From Acidobacteriota bacterium (GTDB taxonomy: Bacteria; Acidobacteriota; Terriglobia; UBA7540): a DNA stretch of 42,514 nt. The notes under the pieces were generated by a model, which was not told the DNA's origin, searched no databases, and saw nothing but the letters and a program-made list of their open reading frames with translations. The stretch spans positions 1 through 42,514 of the forward strand of contig JAKAWG010000041.1 of assembly GCA_021817045.1 (NCBI GenBank). The letters run 5' to 3'. Shown here piece by piece: positions 25,682-33,691 of the stretch; within the stretch, counting starts at the first letter, position 1, and every line of letters begins with the position of its first letter. The position numbers and the translations under genes were made by a program.

Positions 25682-28033
25682 TCATCGCCGCAGGATGCGA
25701 CGCTTGGAGAGGGTCTGTGACTTCTTGCCTCCATCAACAAGAAGGCTAGCATCGCGAATATAGAAAGTCAAACGTGCACCGGTCGAAAAGCCCTGTTTGG
25801 CATCGTAAATTGTTGGAGGACCACCGGTTAAGACAACCTTGCCGGTGGAAGCGAAGTATTCTGCGCGGCTCGCCGTCGCACGGCGACCGGGAGGCTGAGT
25901 GACCAGCACATGACCGGTGGCCACGGCTCGCTCGACTTGCGGACTGCCGTCCGCTGAAGCCGGGGATAAAAAAATCCTAAGCAGATCGGCTCGAAACACA
26001 GCATCTTGAGCGCGCATGCGAACCTTACCTTCATAGACGGCTTCCCGGCCCGGGTTAGAGTAGAGAAGGCGGTCAGCTTGTACGACGACCGGCTGCACGG
26101 CGACTTGGCGCCTCGTGCGCACAGAGGACTGTCGGGGTTTGGAGGGCGGCGCGATGAAGGAACTCGTGACGCCGTAACCAGAGCGTATCCTCTGGTTTTT
26201 CTCCAGCACCTCAAGTGACGAAGATTTCACCATGTCCGCTCCCCACCAGGCTCGAACGCCGCCTTCGTAACGCACTTCCTGAGCGTTGCGGTCGGCGATG
26301 ACCCTTTGGGCCACCACGACCAGCGGCAAGTCGTTACCGGGCTTGGCGGTAAACTTCCTGGCGTGCATCGGTGTCTGCGAAGGTAAGCCCCAAAAATGAA
26401 CGGACTGGACGTGGTCCCTACCCTCCGCGCGTCCATTCGCAAGGTCAACTACCATTTTATCGGCGCGCACTCTATTACCTGATGAGTTCCAAACCTGGGG
26501 ATGTCCGTAGAGCGTTAACCTTTGACTCGCCGCGCGGTAGATGGCTTTATCAGCGCTCGCACGTCGGTCCCCAGCTTGAAATTGGAAATCGCCTTGCTGA
26601 AGGATTCTTTCGATGCTGTCAGTTGCGGGATCAAGTATGGCCACCAAATTCCGACTGGAAGTTTCCCGGACCGCCCGATCCTTGGCGTCCGGCGGGGGCT
26701 GATCCGTAAGCCGAGCCGAGTGCCATCCCCGTAGCGTCCTCATGTGGCCCTGCGAGTCGAATTCCAGCTTCAGTTCGCCGGCCGTGATCGTACGCTCGTC
26801 GTACTGAGCGGTAGCGGGTATGAGCCTGAGTGTTCCCGGTCCGTCCGTATGAGCTTCGCGTAATTCATTTGCGCCCTGGAATGAAAAGAGGAGTGTTGAG
26901 GTCGTCAGAATCCTCGGCCCGCTAACCATGCCCTGGGCGCCGTGTGACAAATCCGTAGGCTCCGGTTCAAATGCCAGCTTTACGTTCCCTGAAGCGAAGC
27001 CGAAGCGCGGCCTCGGTTTGCTCCCCGCGAAGTTCACTTGAAGCACACTTGCCTCAAGCTGGCGGTCGTCGGCTTCTCCGGGAGCCGAATCGACCAGCCG
27101 CACGCTGCCGGAGGCCTTCAAACTGAGCAGATGGCTTGTGGCCGGCGCCAGGGTTGCCTCAAGGACCCCCGCTGTCAACCGTAAGTCGCTTTCTGCTCTC
27201 CGTGCCCATCCGCTGACGCGACCGCATAGCGTGACTCGCTCGATTCTATTCGCCAAGTCCAAAAAAATTGTCCCGTCTGCTGCTTGCAGGCGCTGCGGCC
27301 CACCAGTCACCTGTACGGGACCCAGCAGCGCGACCTTTCCCTTCCGCTTTTGATAAATGAGGCTGCTGGCGCGAAGTTCAAGCGGTGGGGCCGAAGCAGA
27401 GCGACGAGGAAGGGTCACGTAAACATCCTTTGGGAGCAAAAGTCGCCCTGTGCGAGTGTTATAGACCAACCCCTGCGCTTTGCCCGAAGTCGTCCCAAAA
27501 CGAAAGCTTACAGGCGCCGTAGTTTTCACGGAAAAGTCGTTCGGGTCGTATGAGACTTTTGTGGTGTTGAGCAAGGCAGGCTGGCGGGAACGCGGCCCCG
27601 GCGCGGGCTGCATGTGAGGGCGCGAGGCAATCTTGAGGGCCGCCCCCCCAAAACAGGCTAACGCTCCGCTCTTGGGATCGTAGGTGCAGCGTGCGGCACG
27701 GATTTCGTCGTTGTGGTCTTTAATGCCTTCGTAAATGACCACCCGTACGTCTTCCAGCACCATGCTTGACCCCGGCCCGTAGGCCAAGGTACGCGCAGCG
27801 TAGACAGTGAACAGGCGGTGATCTTTCTTCGATTGAGTAAAGGTGTAATTGGAAAGCCGCCGCGAGACGTTCTGAGGAAGCTCGACCACGGAATGCACCC
27901 GCGCCAGCCGTGCGCGATGCCCCAGCCAGATGGCTCCAATCACGACGGCCGTGAAAGCTAACCCTAGTCCGAGCAGCTTCTTGAGCCGCGCGTGGGGATC
28001 CCGGTAAGCGCCTTGAGGTGATTCGGAATTCAT
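25682..28033 (-). CDS. Large LptC-LptA (OstA-like) periplasmic LPS-transport fusion
   Basis: 783-residue protein. One N-terminal membrane anchor (about residues 20-38, GLGLAFTAVVIGAIWLG) is followed by an LptC-like domain (VVELPQNVSRRLSNYTFTQS, VYAARTLAYGPGSSMVLEDVRVVIY). A long beta-strand-rich middle follows. Several OstA/LptA-type modules lie in the second half (SADKAIYRAASQRLTLYG, VVQADRLLYSNPGREAVYEG, ASRAEYFASTGKVVLTGGP). LptC is normally about 190 residues and LptA about 185, so this single protein carries far more beta-jellyroll than needed for both. The placement of LptC/A directly before lptB and rpoN agrees with the Lpt function: a bridge for LPS across the periplasm. It lies downstream of recJ by 113 bases. 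Confidence 0.85.
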   Translation of the reverse strand: MNSESPQGAYRDPHARLKKLLGLGLAFTAVVIGAIWLGHRARLARVHSVVELPQNVSRRLSNYTFTQSKKDHRLFTVYAARTLAYGPGSSMVLEDVRVVIYEGIKDHNDEIRAARCTYDPKSGALACFGGAALKIASRPHMQPAPGPRSRQPALLNTTKVSYDPNDFSVKTTAPVSFRFGTTSGKAQGLVYNTRTGRLLLPKDVYVTLPRRSASAPPLELRASSLIYQKRKGKVALLGPVQVTGGPQRLQAADGTIFLDLANRIERVTLCGRVSGWARRAESDLRLTAGVLEATLAPATSHLLSLKASGSVRLVDSAPGEADDRQLEASVLQVNFAGSKPRPRFGFASGNVKLAFEPEPTDLSHGAQGMVSGPRILTTSTLLFSFQGANELREAHTDGPGTLRLIPATAQYDERTITAGELKLEFDSQGHMRTLRGWHSARLTDQPPPDAKDRAVRETSSRNLVAILDPATDSIERILQQGDFQFQAGDRRASADKAIYRAASQRLTLYGHPQVWNSSGNRVRADKMVVDLANGRAEGRDHVQSVHFWGLPSQTPMHARKFTAKPGNDLPLVVVAQRVIADRNAQEVRYEGGVRAWWGADMVKSSSLEVLEKNQRIRSGYGVTSSFIAPPSKPRQSSVRTRRQVAVQPVVVQADRLLYSNPGREAVYEGKVRMRAQDAVFRADLLRIFLSPASADGSPQVERAVATGHVLVTQPPGRRATASRAEYFASTGKVVLTGGPPTIYDAKQGFSTGARLTFYIRDASLLVDGGKKSQTLSKRRILRR

Positions 28034-28146
28034 GGCTGTTTATTGCGATTCTTCGTAACGCCGAGCGCGCGGCAGGCGCCAAGCACCGACAATTTTCACA
28101 TCGGCGCTCCTGGGCGTGCCACGCCAGCGCGACTCTTCGCGCCTCG

Positions 28147-29877
28147 TTAGAATCGAGCGCCGGCCGCTCGCGGCCGAGCATCCTTCAGCGTCAGATGGAG
28201 CTCCCTCTCTCCCTGAAACTCAGTGACGCCAAAGGTGAACGCCGCCTCGAACCGCTGGTTCGTCTTGAGCAGAGCAGCCTTCCCAGCAAGCCGCCAGCCG
28301 GTTGCGGCTAGCGATGCGCCGCCCTGCTTCACTCTTATTCTTAGATGCTTCTCTTTGAGCACACGCGGCGAACCGGCCACTTCGAGGTTGGCAGCAAAAA
28401 CGGGAGCTGGGTTTCCGTAGCCGAACGGCTCCATCTTTTCGAGGTGAGCGGCGAGCGCCCACGTCAAGTCAGAGACGCTCACTTCCGCGTCAACGCGAAG
28501 GGTCGGTTCAAGATCAGACGGCGTCAGGACGGTCCGGGCGGCGCGCTCAAACGCCGCCTCCAGCTCATTCACTCGCGACGCGGGCAATGAGAAACCAGCC
28601 GCTTGGTCGTGGCCGCCAAACCGGCTAAATAACCGCTGGCACGTGCTGAGGGCATCGAACAGGTGAAAGCCGGGAATAGAGCGCCCGGAGCCGTGCGCGC
28701 ACGAGTCCTCCACCGCGATGACGAGGACAGGCCGATGGTACAGCTCGACCGCGCGCTGGGCCGCGATGCCGATGACGCCACGATGCCAGCCCTCGCCTGA
28801 AAAGACCAGTGAATACCGGCCCAGGCGCTCCGGCTGCGCCTTCATTTGCGCTTCAATCCCGGCACGGATCAACTCCTCGGTCTGCCGCCGTTCGCGGTTC
28901 AGCGCTTCCAGCCGGCCGGCAACTTTCTGCGCGTCTGCGCGCGAGGCTGCCTCGAAGAGGTCGATCACGTGACGGGCGTCGTCCATGCGCCCTGCCGCGT
29001 TCAGCCGGGGTGCCAAGCGAAACGCGACGTCGGCGCTCGAGACCACTTTTCCGCTAAGACCAGCCCCGACGAGCAGAGCGGAAAGGCCAGCCCTACCCGC
29101 AGAGACCCCGGACGGCTTGGCGGCTGATTCCGTCAAGCCGTCAAGGCCGAAGCGCGCGATGGTCCGGTTCTCTCCTACGAGAGGCGCTACGTCCGCGATG
29201 CAGCCGATTGTGACAATTTTCAGGTAGGATTTCAGTACTTGCTCGGAAAGCCGTTCTCCAAGCAAGGCCTGGGCGAGCTTGAACGCGACCGCCGCGCCCG
29301 TCAGGTTTTTTTCGGGATAGGTGCAGCCACGCTGATGTGGATTCAGGAGAGCGCAAGCCGGGGGCAACTCCGGTCCGGGTAAATGATGGTCGGTAACGAT
29401 GCAGTCGATCCCCAGTTCCCGGGCGCGGCCGAGCGCCTCGTGCTCGCGTATCCCAGTATCAACGCTGACGACAAGCTTAAAGCCTTGAGCAGCAGCTTGC
29501 TCAATTGCCGCAGCGCGCATCCCGTAGCCATCCGTGAAGCGGTTAGGCACGTATGCCTCGACGTGAGCACCCAGCTTCCGAAGCGCGGTGAGAAGCACAA
29601 CGGATGCCATGGTGCCGTCCACATCATAGTCGCCGTAAATCAGGATCTTTTCGCCGTTTCGGAGTGCCTGCCTCAGTCGTTGAACGGCGGCGGCCATGCC
29701 CCGCATGAGGAAAGGATCGTGGAGGTGCGCGAGGCGAGGCTCAAGGAACCGTTCGCTCTGCTCCGCGCTGCTGACGCCTCGCAGCACAAGGAGCCGCGCC
29801 CACAGCGGCGGGACTTGCAATTCTTCCGCCAGTTTGCAGACAACCGCTTCTTCAGCGTCGCGGAAGATCCATCGCAT
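28147..29877 (-). CDS. recJ: Single-strand-specific exonuclease RecJ
   Basis: 576-residue 5'-3' ssDNA exonuclease for recombination and mismatch repair. The DHH domain holds ILIYGDYDVDG (81-88) and TDHH (Asp163-His164-His165). The DHHA1 domain has RSIPGFHLFDAL and GGHDQAAGFSL, and the C-terminal OB-like domain has the typical PFGYGNPAPVF. Length is normal. The ribosome binding site is weak. It lies 33 bases after the cold-shock gene on the same strand and may be read through from its promoter. Confidence 0.96.
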   Translation of the reverse strand: MRWIFRDAEEAVVCKLAEELQVPPLWARLLVLRGVSSAEQSERFLEPRLAHLHDPFLMRGMAAAVQRLRQALRNGEKILIYGDYDVDGTMASVVLLTALRKLGAHVEAYVPNRFTDGYGMRAAAIEQAAAQGFKLVVSVDTGIREHEALGRARELGIDCIVTDHHLPGPELPPACALLNPHQRGCTYPEKNLTGAAVAFKLAQALLGERLSEQVLKSYLKIVTIGCIADVAPLVGENRTIARFGLDGLTESAAKPSGVSAGRAGLSALLVGAGLSGKVVSSADVAFRLAPRLNAAGRMDDARHVIDLFEAASRADAQKVAGRLEALNRERRQTEELIRAGIEAQMKAQPERLGRYSLVFSGEGWHRGVIGIAAQRAVELYHRPVLVIAVEDSCAHGSGRSIPGFHLFDALSTCQRLFSRFGGHDQAAGFSLPASRVNELEAAFERAARTVLTPSDLEPTLRVDAEVSVSDLTWALAAHLEKMEPFGYGNPAPVFAANLEVAGSPRVLKEKHLRIRVKQGGASLAATGWRLAGKAALLKTNQRFEAAFTFGVTEFQGERELHLTLKDARPRAAGARF

Positions 29878-29910
29878 CGACGGGATTTGACCCTGGTTTT
29901 GGATCAGGTG

Positions 29911-30114
29911 TTAAGTATTGTGGGCTCGAACCTTCGTAGCGCGAAGTCCTTTGTTGCCTCGCTCCAAATCAAATTCCACCTTCTCACCTTCCTGCAGGCC
30001 GTCAAAATCTAAACCTTGCAGAGTGCTGCGGTGAAAGAACACTTCCTGGCCGTCTTCGCCACGAATAAAACCAAACCCCCGGTCGCGAATAAGTCTCTTT
30101 ATCGTGCCCGTCAT
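29911..30114 (-). CDS. Cold-shock domain protein (CspA family)
   Basis: 67-residue single-stranded nucleic acid chaperone. RNP1 DRGFGFIRGEDG and RNP2 VFFHRSTL are intact and the opening MTGTIKRLI is typical. The ATG at 30114 has AAGGGAGG six bases upstream; the longer open frame to 30216 is leader. The RNP1 motif retains two aromatic residues (GFGFI) where many CspA proteins have GFGFI or GYGFI. It has its own strong promoter and a foldable leader (listed separately). recJ follows closely. Confidence 0.95.
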   Translation of the reverse strand: MTGTIKRLIRDRGFGFIRGEDGQEVFFHRSTLQGLDFDGLQEGEKVEFDLERGNKGLRATKVRAHNT

Positions 30115-30200
30115 CGTGAGCCTCCCTTGCGTCAGAGAGGAGCCACGCCCGCGGGACAAAACGGGAAACCCGGCATTCGAAAAACTCCTCTTTCTACGCT
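30115..30200 (-). promoter_or_regulatory. Structured 5' leader of the cold-shock gene
   Basis: Roughly 85 nt of leader lie between the predicted transcription start and the ATG. On the transcribed strand AGAGGAG (30191-30185) can pair with CTCCTCT (30142-30136), enclosing two more G/C hairpins (CGGGTTTCCCG and CCCGCGGG). The same CTCC can instead pair with GGAG of the ribosome binding site (30128-30121), so two alternative folds are possible. Confidence 0.45.
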
Positions 30201-30206
30201 GCCCGC

Positions 30207-30235
30207 ACTGTACCAATGCGGGAGCCGTTTGTCAA
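30207..30235 (-). promoter_or_regulatory. Near-consensus sigma-70 promoter of the cold-shock gene
   Basis: On the minus strand a perfect TTGACA (30235-30230) is followed after exactly 17 bp by TACAGT (30212-30207; 4/6). It lies immediately after the stop of the LssY_C gene at 30251. A CCCGCA/TGCGGG inverted repeat (30202-30207 with 30217-30222) overlaps the -10, which could be an operator or only chance. Confidence 0.7.
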
Positions 30236-30250
30236 AGGCTACTCTTTGGC

Positions 30251-31522
30251 TCAGTGAGGCTTGAGCGCAATGACCAGCAGTTTTCCGTCAGTTTCCCAAG
30301 GTCCTCCGGTTCCCGTGAGACCTTGATGGAGTGGTTTGGGAGGGGTAACAAGTTGCTCGGCGGAAACAAAGCCGGACGCAAGCAGGTCCGCGCCGACTTT
30401 CGCACGCTCTTTATCGAGGTTGGGACTTGTCGCGTGGGAAACCACGCCGGGATGAATATCAAATCCGGTGTCGTGTACAGCGGCGCCCAGCCAGATGGGT
30501 ACGCGTCCGGGCGCCTCCGCCGTCGCGCGCCAAAAACGAACGTGATGCCGCTTGGCGAATGTGTTGAGCGTTTTCTCGAACGCCAGGTCCTGGGGACGCC
30601 GATCAATGTAAAGATTCGAGATGGGCGCCACTCCATAGCCTCGGCCCTGAACCACGGCTTGCACGGTCTTCGCGACGGATTGCGACTGTTTGACAGCGGG
30701 AATTTCCCATCCGGCTTGTTGGAAAGCCTGACGAATCTCCTGCTCGCCTCCAACGATCACCAGGTTGATCGGATCGCCCGGTGTTCCGTTCTGCGTCGAA
30801 GACCGCTGTGGCGCCTTCGCCAGCACCTGGCGAACTGCGTCAAGCTCAGACGCCGGAAGCTCCTGCGCTGCGGCTGGCGGGAAAGTTTTCTCCAGCGAAA
30901 GGGGTTTATCGAGCGTCACCTGCATGTCGGTGCCTTTCGGGTAGTCAATGGCGGTGTCCGGCGTTCCCACCATCGTCTTTTGAAAGTTGGAAAGGAGGCT
31001 GCCCAGCACGCCCCCCTGCTGCGTTAGCTTGGCAACCGCGTTATCCACATATGAGGAACCCAGATCCTTGGCGACGACACCCTGAATAGTCCCGTTTTTG
31101 AAGATCGTTTCGCGAGCGTTTTCGACGTCCGATATGTGGCACGAAATCTTCACGGAATTTTCTTCGGGAATCTGAAGTTGTGTGAAGTCAATTGTCATCA
31201 ACGCGGGATCATTTGGATTCGCGCTCGCGTGAAGCTTCGTGATTTCGCCGGTTAGCTTGGCTCCCAGCGGCACGGCTACTTTCCCGCCGACGAACGATTG
31301 CCTTATCACTTCAGCGGACACCTTTTGATGAACCTTCGATGAAGTGCTATTGATCGGAGTCTCAAGCCGGATGTAGAGGACGGTTCCGGCAGGAAGTGAC
31401 AGCGCGGCCGTCGCCTCGGAAACAGGACTGACCGCGGAGCATACCCCGATCGCCAGCGGTATCCCTAGCAGGACGTCAAGCGCAACGGCAATCGCGAAAT
31501 GAGACTGCACCAGCCGACGCAT
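30251..31522 (-). CDS. Secreted LssY C-terminal-domain protein
   Basis: 423-residue extracytoplasmic protein of unknown function. An N-terminal signal sequence (about residues 8-40) is followed by a beta-rich region (LPAGTVLYIRLETPINSTSS, VPLGAKLTGEITKL), with G-x-x-LxG features like pilus/secretion beta-barrels. An LssY_C-like domain starts near residue 245 (INLVIVGGEQEIRQAFQQAGWEIP). It contains LYIDRRPQDLAFEK, HHVRFWRA and WLGAAVHDTGFDIHPG, a His/Asp/Trp-rich set. LssY_C occurs alone or fused to DedA/PAP2 membrane proteins, and its activity is not established. It starts 24 bases after the DHH phosphoesterase stop, so the two are likely cotranscribed. Confidence 0.75.
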   Translation of the reverse strand: MRRLVQSHFAIAVALDVLLGIPLAIGVCSAVSPVSEATAALSLPAGTVLYIRLETPINSTSSKVHQKVSAEVIRQSFVGGKVAVPLGAKLTGEITKLHASANPNDPALMTIDFTQLQIPEENSVKISCHISDVENARETIFKNGTIQGVVAKDLGSSYVDNAVAKLTQQGGVLGSLLSNFQKTMVGTPDTAIDYPKGTDMQVTLDKPLSLEKTFPPAAAQELPASELDAVRQVLAKAPQRSSTQNGTPGDPINLVIVGGEQEIRQAFQQAGWEIPAVKQSQSVAKTVQAVVQGRGYGVAPISNLYIDRRPQDLAFEKTLNTFAKRHHVRFWRATAEAPGRVPIWLGAAVHDTGFDIHPGVVSHATSPNLDKERAKVGADLLASGFVSAEQLVTPPKPLHQGLTGTGGPWETDGKLLVIALKPH

Positions 31523-31546
31523 GTCTTCAATTATGCCGCCTACTGT

Positions 31547-32518
31547 CTAAGAAGAAAACCCCGACCTCAGCTCTTCCACAATCTCCCGCGCAACGCGCCG
31601 CGCCTTCTCCAGTTCGCCGGGCGGAAGAGAGATCGCTGCGACCTTCGCGTGTCCACCCCCGCCGTAGCGCTCACAGATGGTGGCCAGGCTAACCGGATTT
31701 GTCACGGAACGCCAGGGGCTGCTTCCCACCGCAATCTTAATCCGCTGCGGCGTGTCGCTTATCGAAACGGTGTAGACGGCCCCCGGGAAAAGGTAATAAG
31801 GGATAAATTTGTTGAAGCCCTCGCGCTTGCGATCGGAGACGTCAAAAAACAGAACGCCGTTTTTAAGCTCTCCGCGGCTGCGGATGATGTCGATCCACTC
31901 AAGGTGTTTCCCGCGCAGGCGTTCAATCTCTTTTCGAATCTGCGGCCCCGCGGCAATTTCCGCGAGCGGACGCGAGGCTAGTTCGGGGATGAGGCGCGGC
32001 ACAAAATCGGGGTCCTGGGTTCCTTCGATCACCAGCATAAGCTGCGTGGCGGGATCCTTCATCCCGACGGCGCTTTCTGCGTCCGGAAATTGCGCGCCAT
32101 CGATAAGGTCCGCCCAGTAAACGAGTTCGTCCAAATCATGGGGGAGGAAATCGAAATGCGTCGCAGCAACGTGGGCGAGCAGCTTTGTGCATGAACGGAA
32201 TCCGACATCGTAGAACTTCTTTCCGCTCTGGTCACGCCGGAAATGCTCGGCGTCCGCCTCGCTCAGAAAGGCGCTCTGGTGGTGATCGAACCACCACGTA
32301 AGGCGGTCCGAGCTGGAGTATTTGAAGTCCACAATGGCGTTTTCGTCACCGATGAACAGGTTTTCGTCGAAAAGTTGCCCGGCGCGATGGACGAGGCCGC
32401 GATAACTGATCTCGGCCTGAGCGTCGATGCGAGCCCGGTAGAGGCGGGTAAAAAAAGCCGCCGAGGACGCGCCGTCGAAGCACTTATCATGAAAGCAAAT
32501 CAGGAGTTTCTTAGTCAT
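31547..32518 (-). CDS. DHH-superfamily phosphoesterase
   Basis: 323-residue predicted phosphohydrolase. An N-terminal DHH domain carries LLICFHDKCFDGASSA (motif I, variant of HxDxDG), IVDFKYSS and WFDHHQSAF (the DHH triad). A DHHA1-like C-terminus has RYGGGGHAKVAAISL. It resembles stand-alone DHH proteins of the oligonucleotide/nucleotide phosphodiesterase type rather than RecJ; the substrate is not predictable. The start at 32518 (MTKKLL) is favoured; ATG 32524 and a longer frame to 32566 remain possible because no clear ribosome binding site is seen. It is the first gene of the minus-strand block and divergent from the alcohol dehydrogenase. Confidence 0.85.
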   Translation of the reverse strand: MTKKLLICFHDKCFDGASSAAFFTRLYRARIDAQAEISYRGLVHRAGQLFDENLFIGDENAIVDFKYSSSDRLTWWFDHHQSAFLSEADAEHFRRDQSGKKFYDVGFRSCTKLLAHVAATHFDFLPHDLDELVYWADLIDGAQFPDAESAVGMKDPATQLMLVIEGTQDPDFVPRLIPELASRPLAEIAAGPQIRKEIERLRGKHLEWIDIIRSRGELKNGVLFFDVSDRKREGFNKFIPYYLFPGAVYTVSISDTPQRIKIAVGSSPWRSVTNPVSLATICERYGGGGHAKVAAISLPPGELEKARRVAREIVEELRSGFSS

Positions 32519-32654
32519 CGCCATAGCTGAGCCAGAGCACCTGTCCACCCGCAGTCTGCGGGGCACGGCGAAAAGGATTAAAATTGCATTCCAGCACGTG
32601 AAATGTCAAGCGGCGGGACGCCCGACGTGCGCGCCGCATCAACGAGGACCCTCG

Positions 32655-33677
32655 ATGCCCAAGATGAAGCTTGCTCAGGTTGCCAAACCCGGCTCGGCGT
32701 TTGAAATTGTGGAAAGCGAAATTCCGCAGCCAAATGCCGGTCAGCTTCGCGTTCGGGTGCTGGCGTGTGGTATTTGTCATAGCGATATGTTCACGAAGGA
32801 GGGCTTGTGGCCGGGAATTCACTTCCCGCGCGCGCCAGGCCACGAGATTGCCGGCGTTATCGACGAACTTGGCGCGGACGTCGTTGGCTGGGAAAAAGGT
32901 GAGCGAGTGGGTGTGGGCTGGTATGGCGGGCATTGCGGCCGTTGCCTGGCGTGCCGCAAGGGCGATTTCATTCTTTGCCCGGACCTTCAGACCCCGGGCA
33001 TCAGCTATGACGGCGGCTACGCACAATACGTCGTGACTCCGGCCGCCGCGCTGGCGCGAATCCCGGATGGCCTTACAAACGACGAGGCAGCTCCGCTCCT
33101 TTGCGCCGGAATCACCACGTTCAACGCGCTGCGCCACAGCGGGGCCGGCCCGGGAGATTTGGTCGCGATCCAGGGAGTGGGAGGTCTCGGTCATCTCGCC
33201 ATCCAGTTTGCCAGCAAATTTGGTTACAAGGTAGCCGCGGTCAGTCGCGGCCCACAGAACGTCGGGCTGGCAAAGAAACTCGGCGCGCATCATTACATCG
33301 ACAGCCATGCTGTGAACGCTGCCGAAGAGCTGCAGAAGTTGGGCGGAGCGCGCGTCATCCTCGCCACGGCGCCCAACTCGAAGGCGATGTCTGCGCTGTT
33401 TGACGGCTTGGGTGCCGATGGAAAACTGCTGACTGTCGGCGCCGGGATCGAGCCGCTCCAAGTGACTCCCTTGCAGTTGATCCGTAACCGACGGGCAATT
33501 CAGGGATGGCCATCCGGAACCGCGACGGACTCGGAAGACACCCTCAACTTCGCGCTCGTGGCTGGAGTCCGGCCGATGATCGAACGGTTTTCCCTGGAAC
33601 GCGTCAACGAGGCCTACGAGCGAATGATCAGCGGCAAGGCGGAGTTTAGGGTGGTGCTGACGATGCCGGAAAAATAG
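32655..33677 (+). CDS. Zinc-dependent alcohol dehydrogenase
   Basis: 340-residue medium-chain dehydrogenase. The catalytic zinc site has CGICHSD (Cys41) and GHEIAG; the structural zinc site has the four-Cys pattern CGRCLACRKGDFILC. The NAD(P) fold shows GVGGLGHLAIQFA. The order of motifs fits the group of class III/propanol-preferring alcohol dehydrogenases. ATG 32655 is supported by GAGGA six bases upstream; an earlier ATG would add a Cys/His stretch without similarity. The gene ends 14 bases before the convergent NtrC-type regulator. Confidence 0.94.
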   Translation: MPKMKLAQVAKPGSAFEIVESEIPQPNAGQLRVRVLACGICHSDMFTKEGLWPGIHFPRAPGHEIAGVIDELGADVVGWEKGERVGVGWYGGHCGRCLACRKGDFILCPDLQTPGISYDGGYAQYVVTPAAALARIPDGLTNDEAAPLLCAGITTFNALRHSGAGPGDLVAIQGVGGLGHLAIQFASKFGYKVAAVSRGPQNVGLAKKLGAHHYIDSHAVNAAEELQKLGGARVILATAPNSKAMSALFDGLGADGKLLTVGAGIEPLQVTPLQLIRNRRAIQGWPSGTATDSEDTLNFALVAGVRPMIERFSLERVNEAYERMISGKAEFRVVLTMPEK

Positions 33678-33691
33678 TGTATGAGGAGTGG

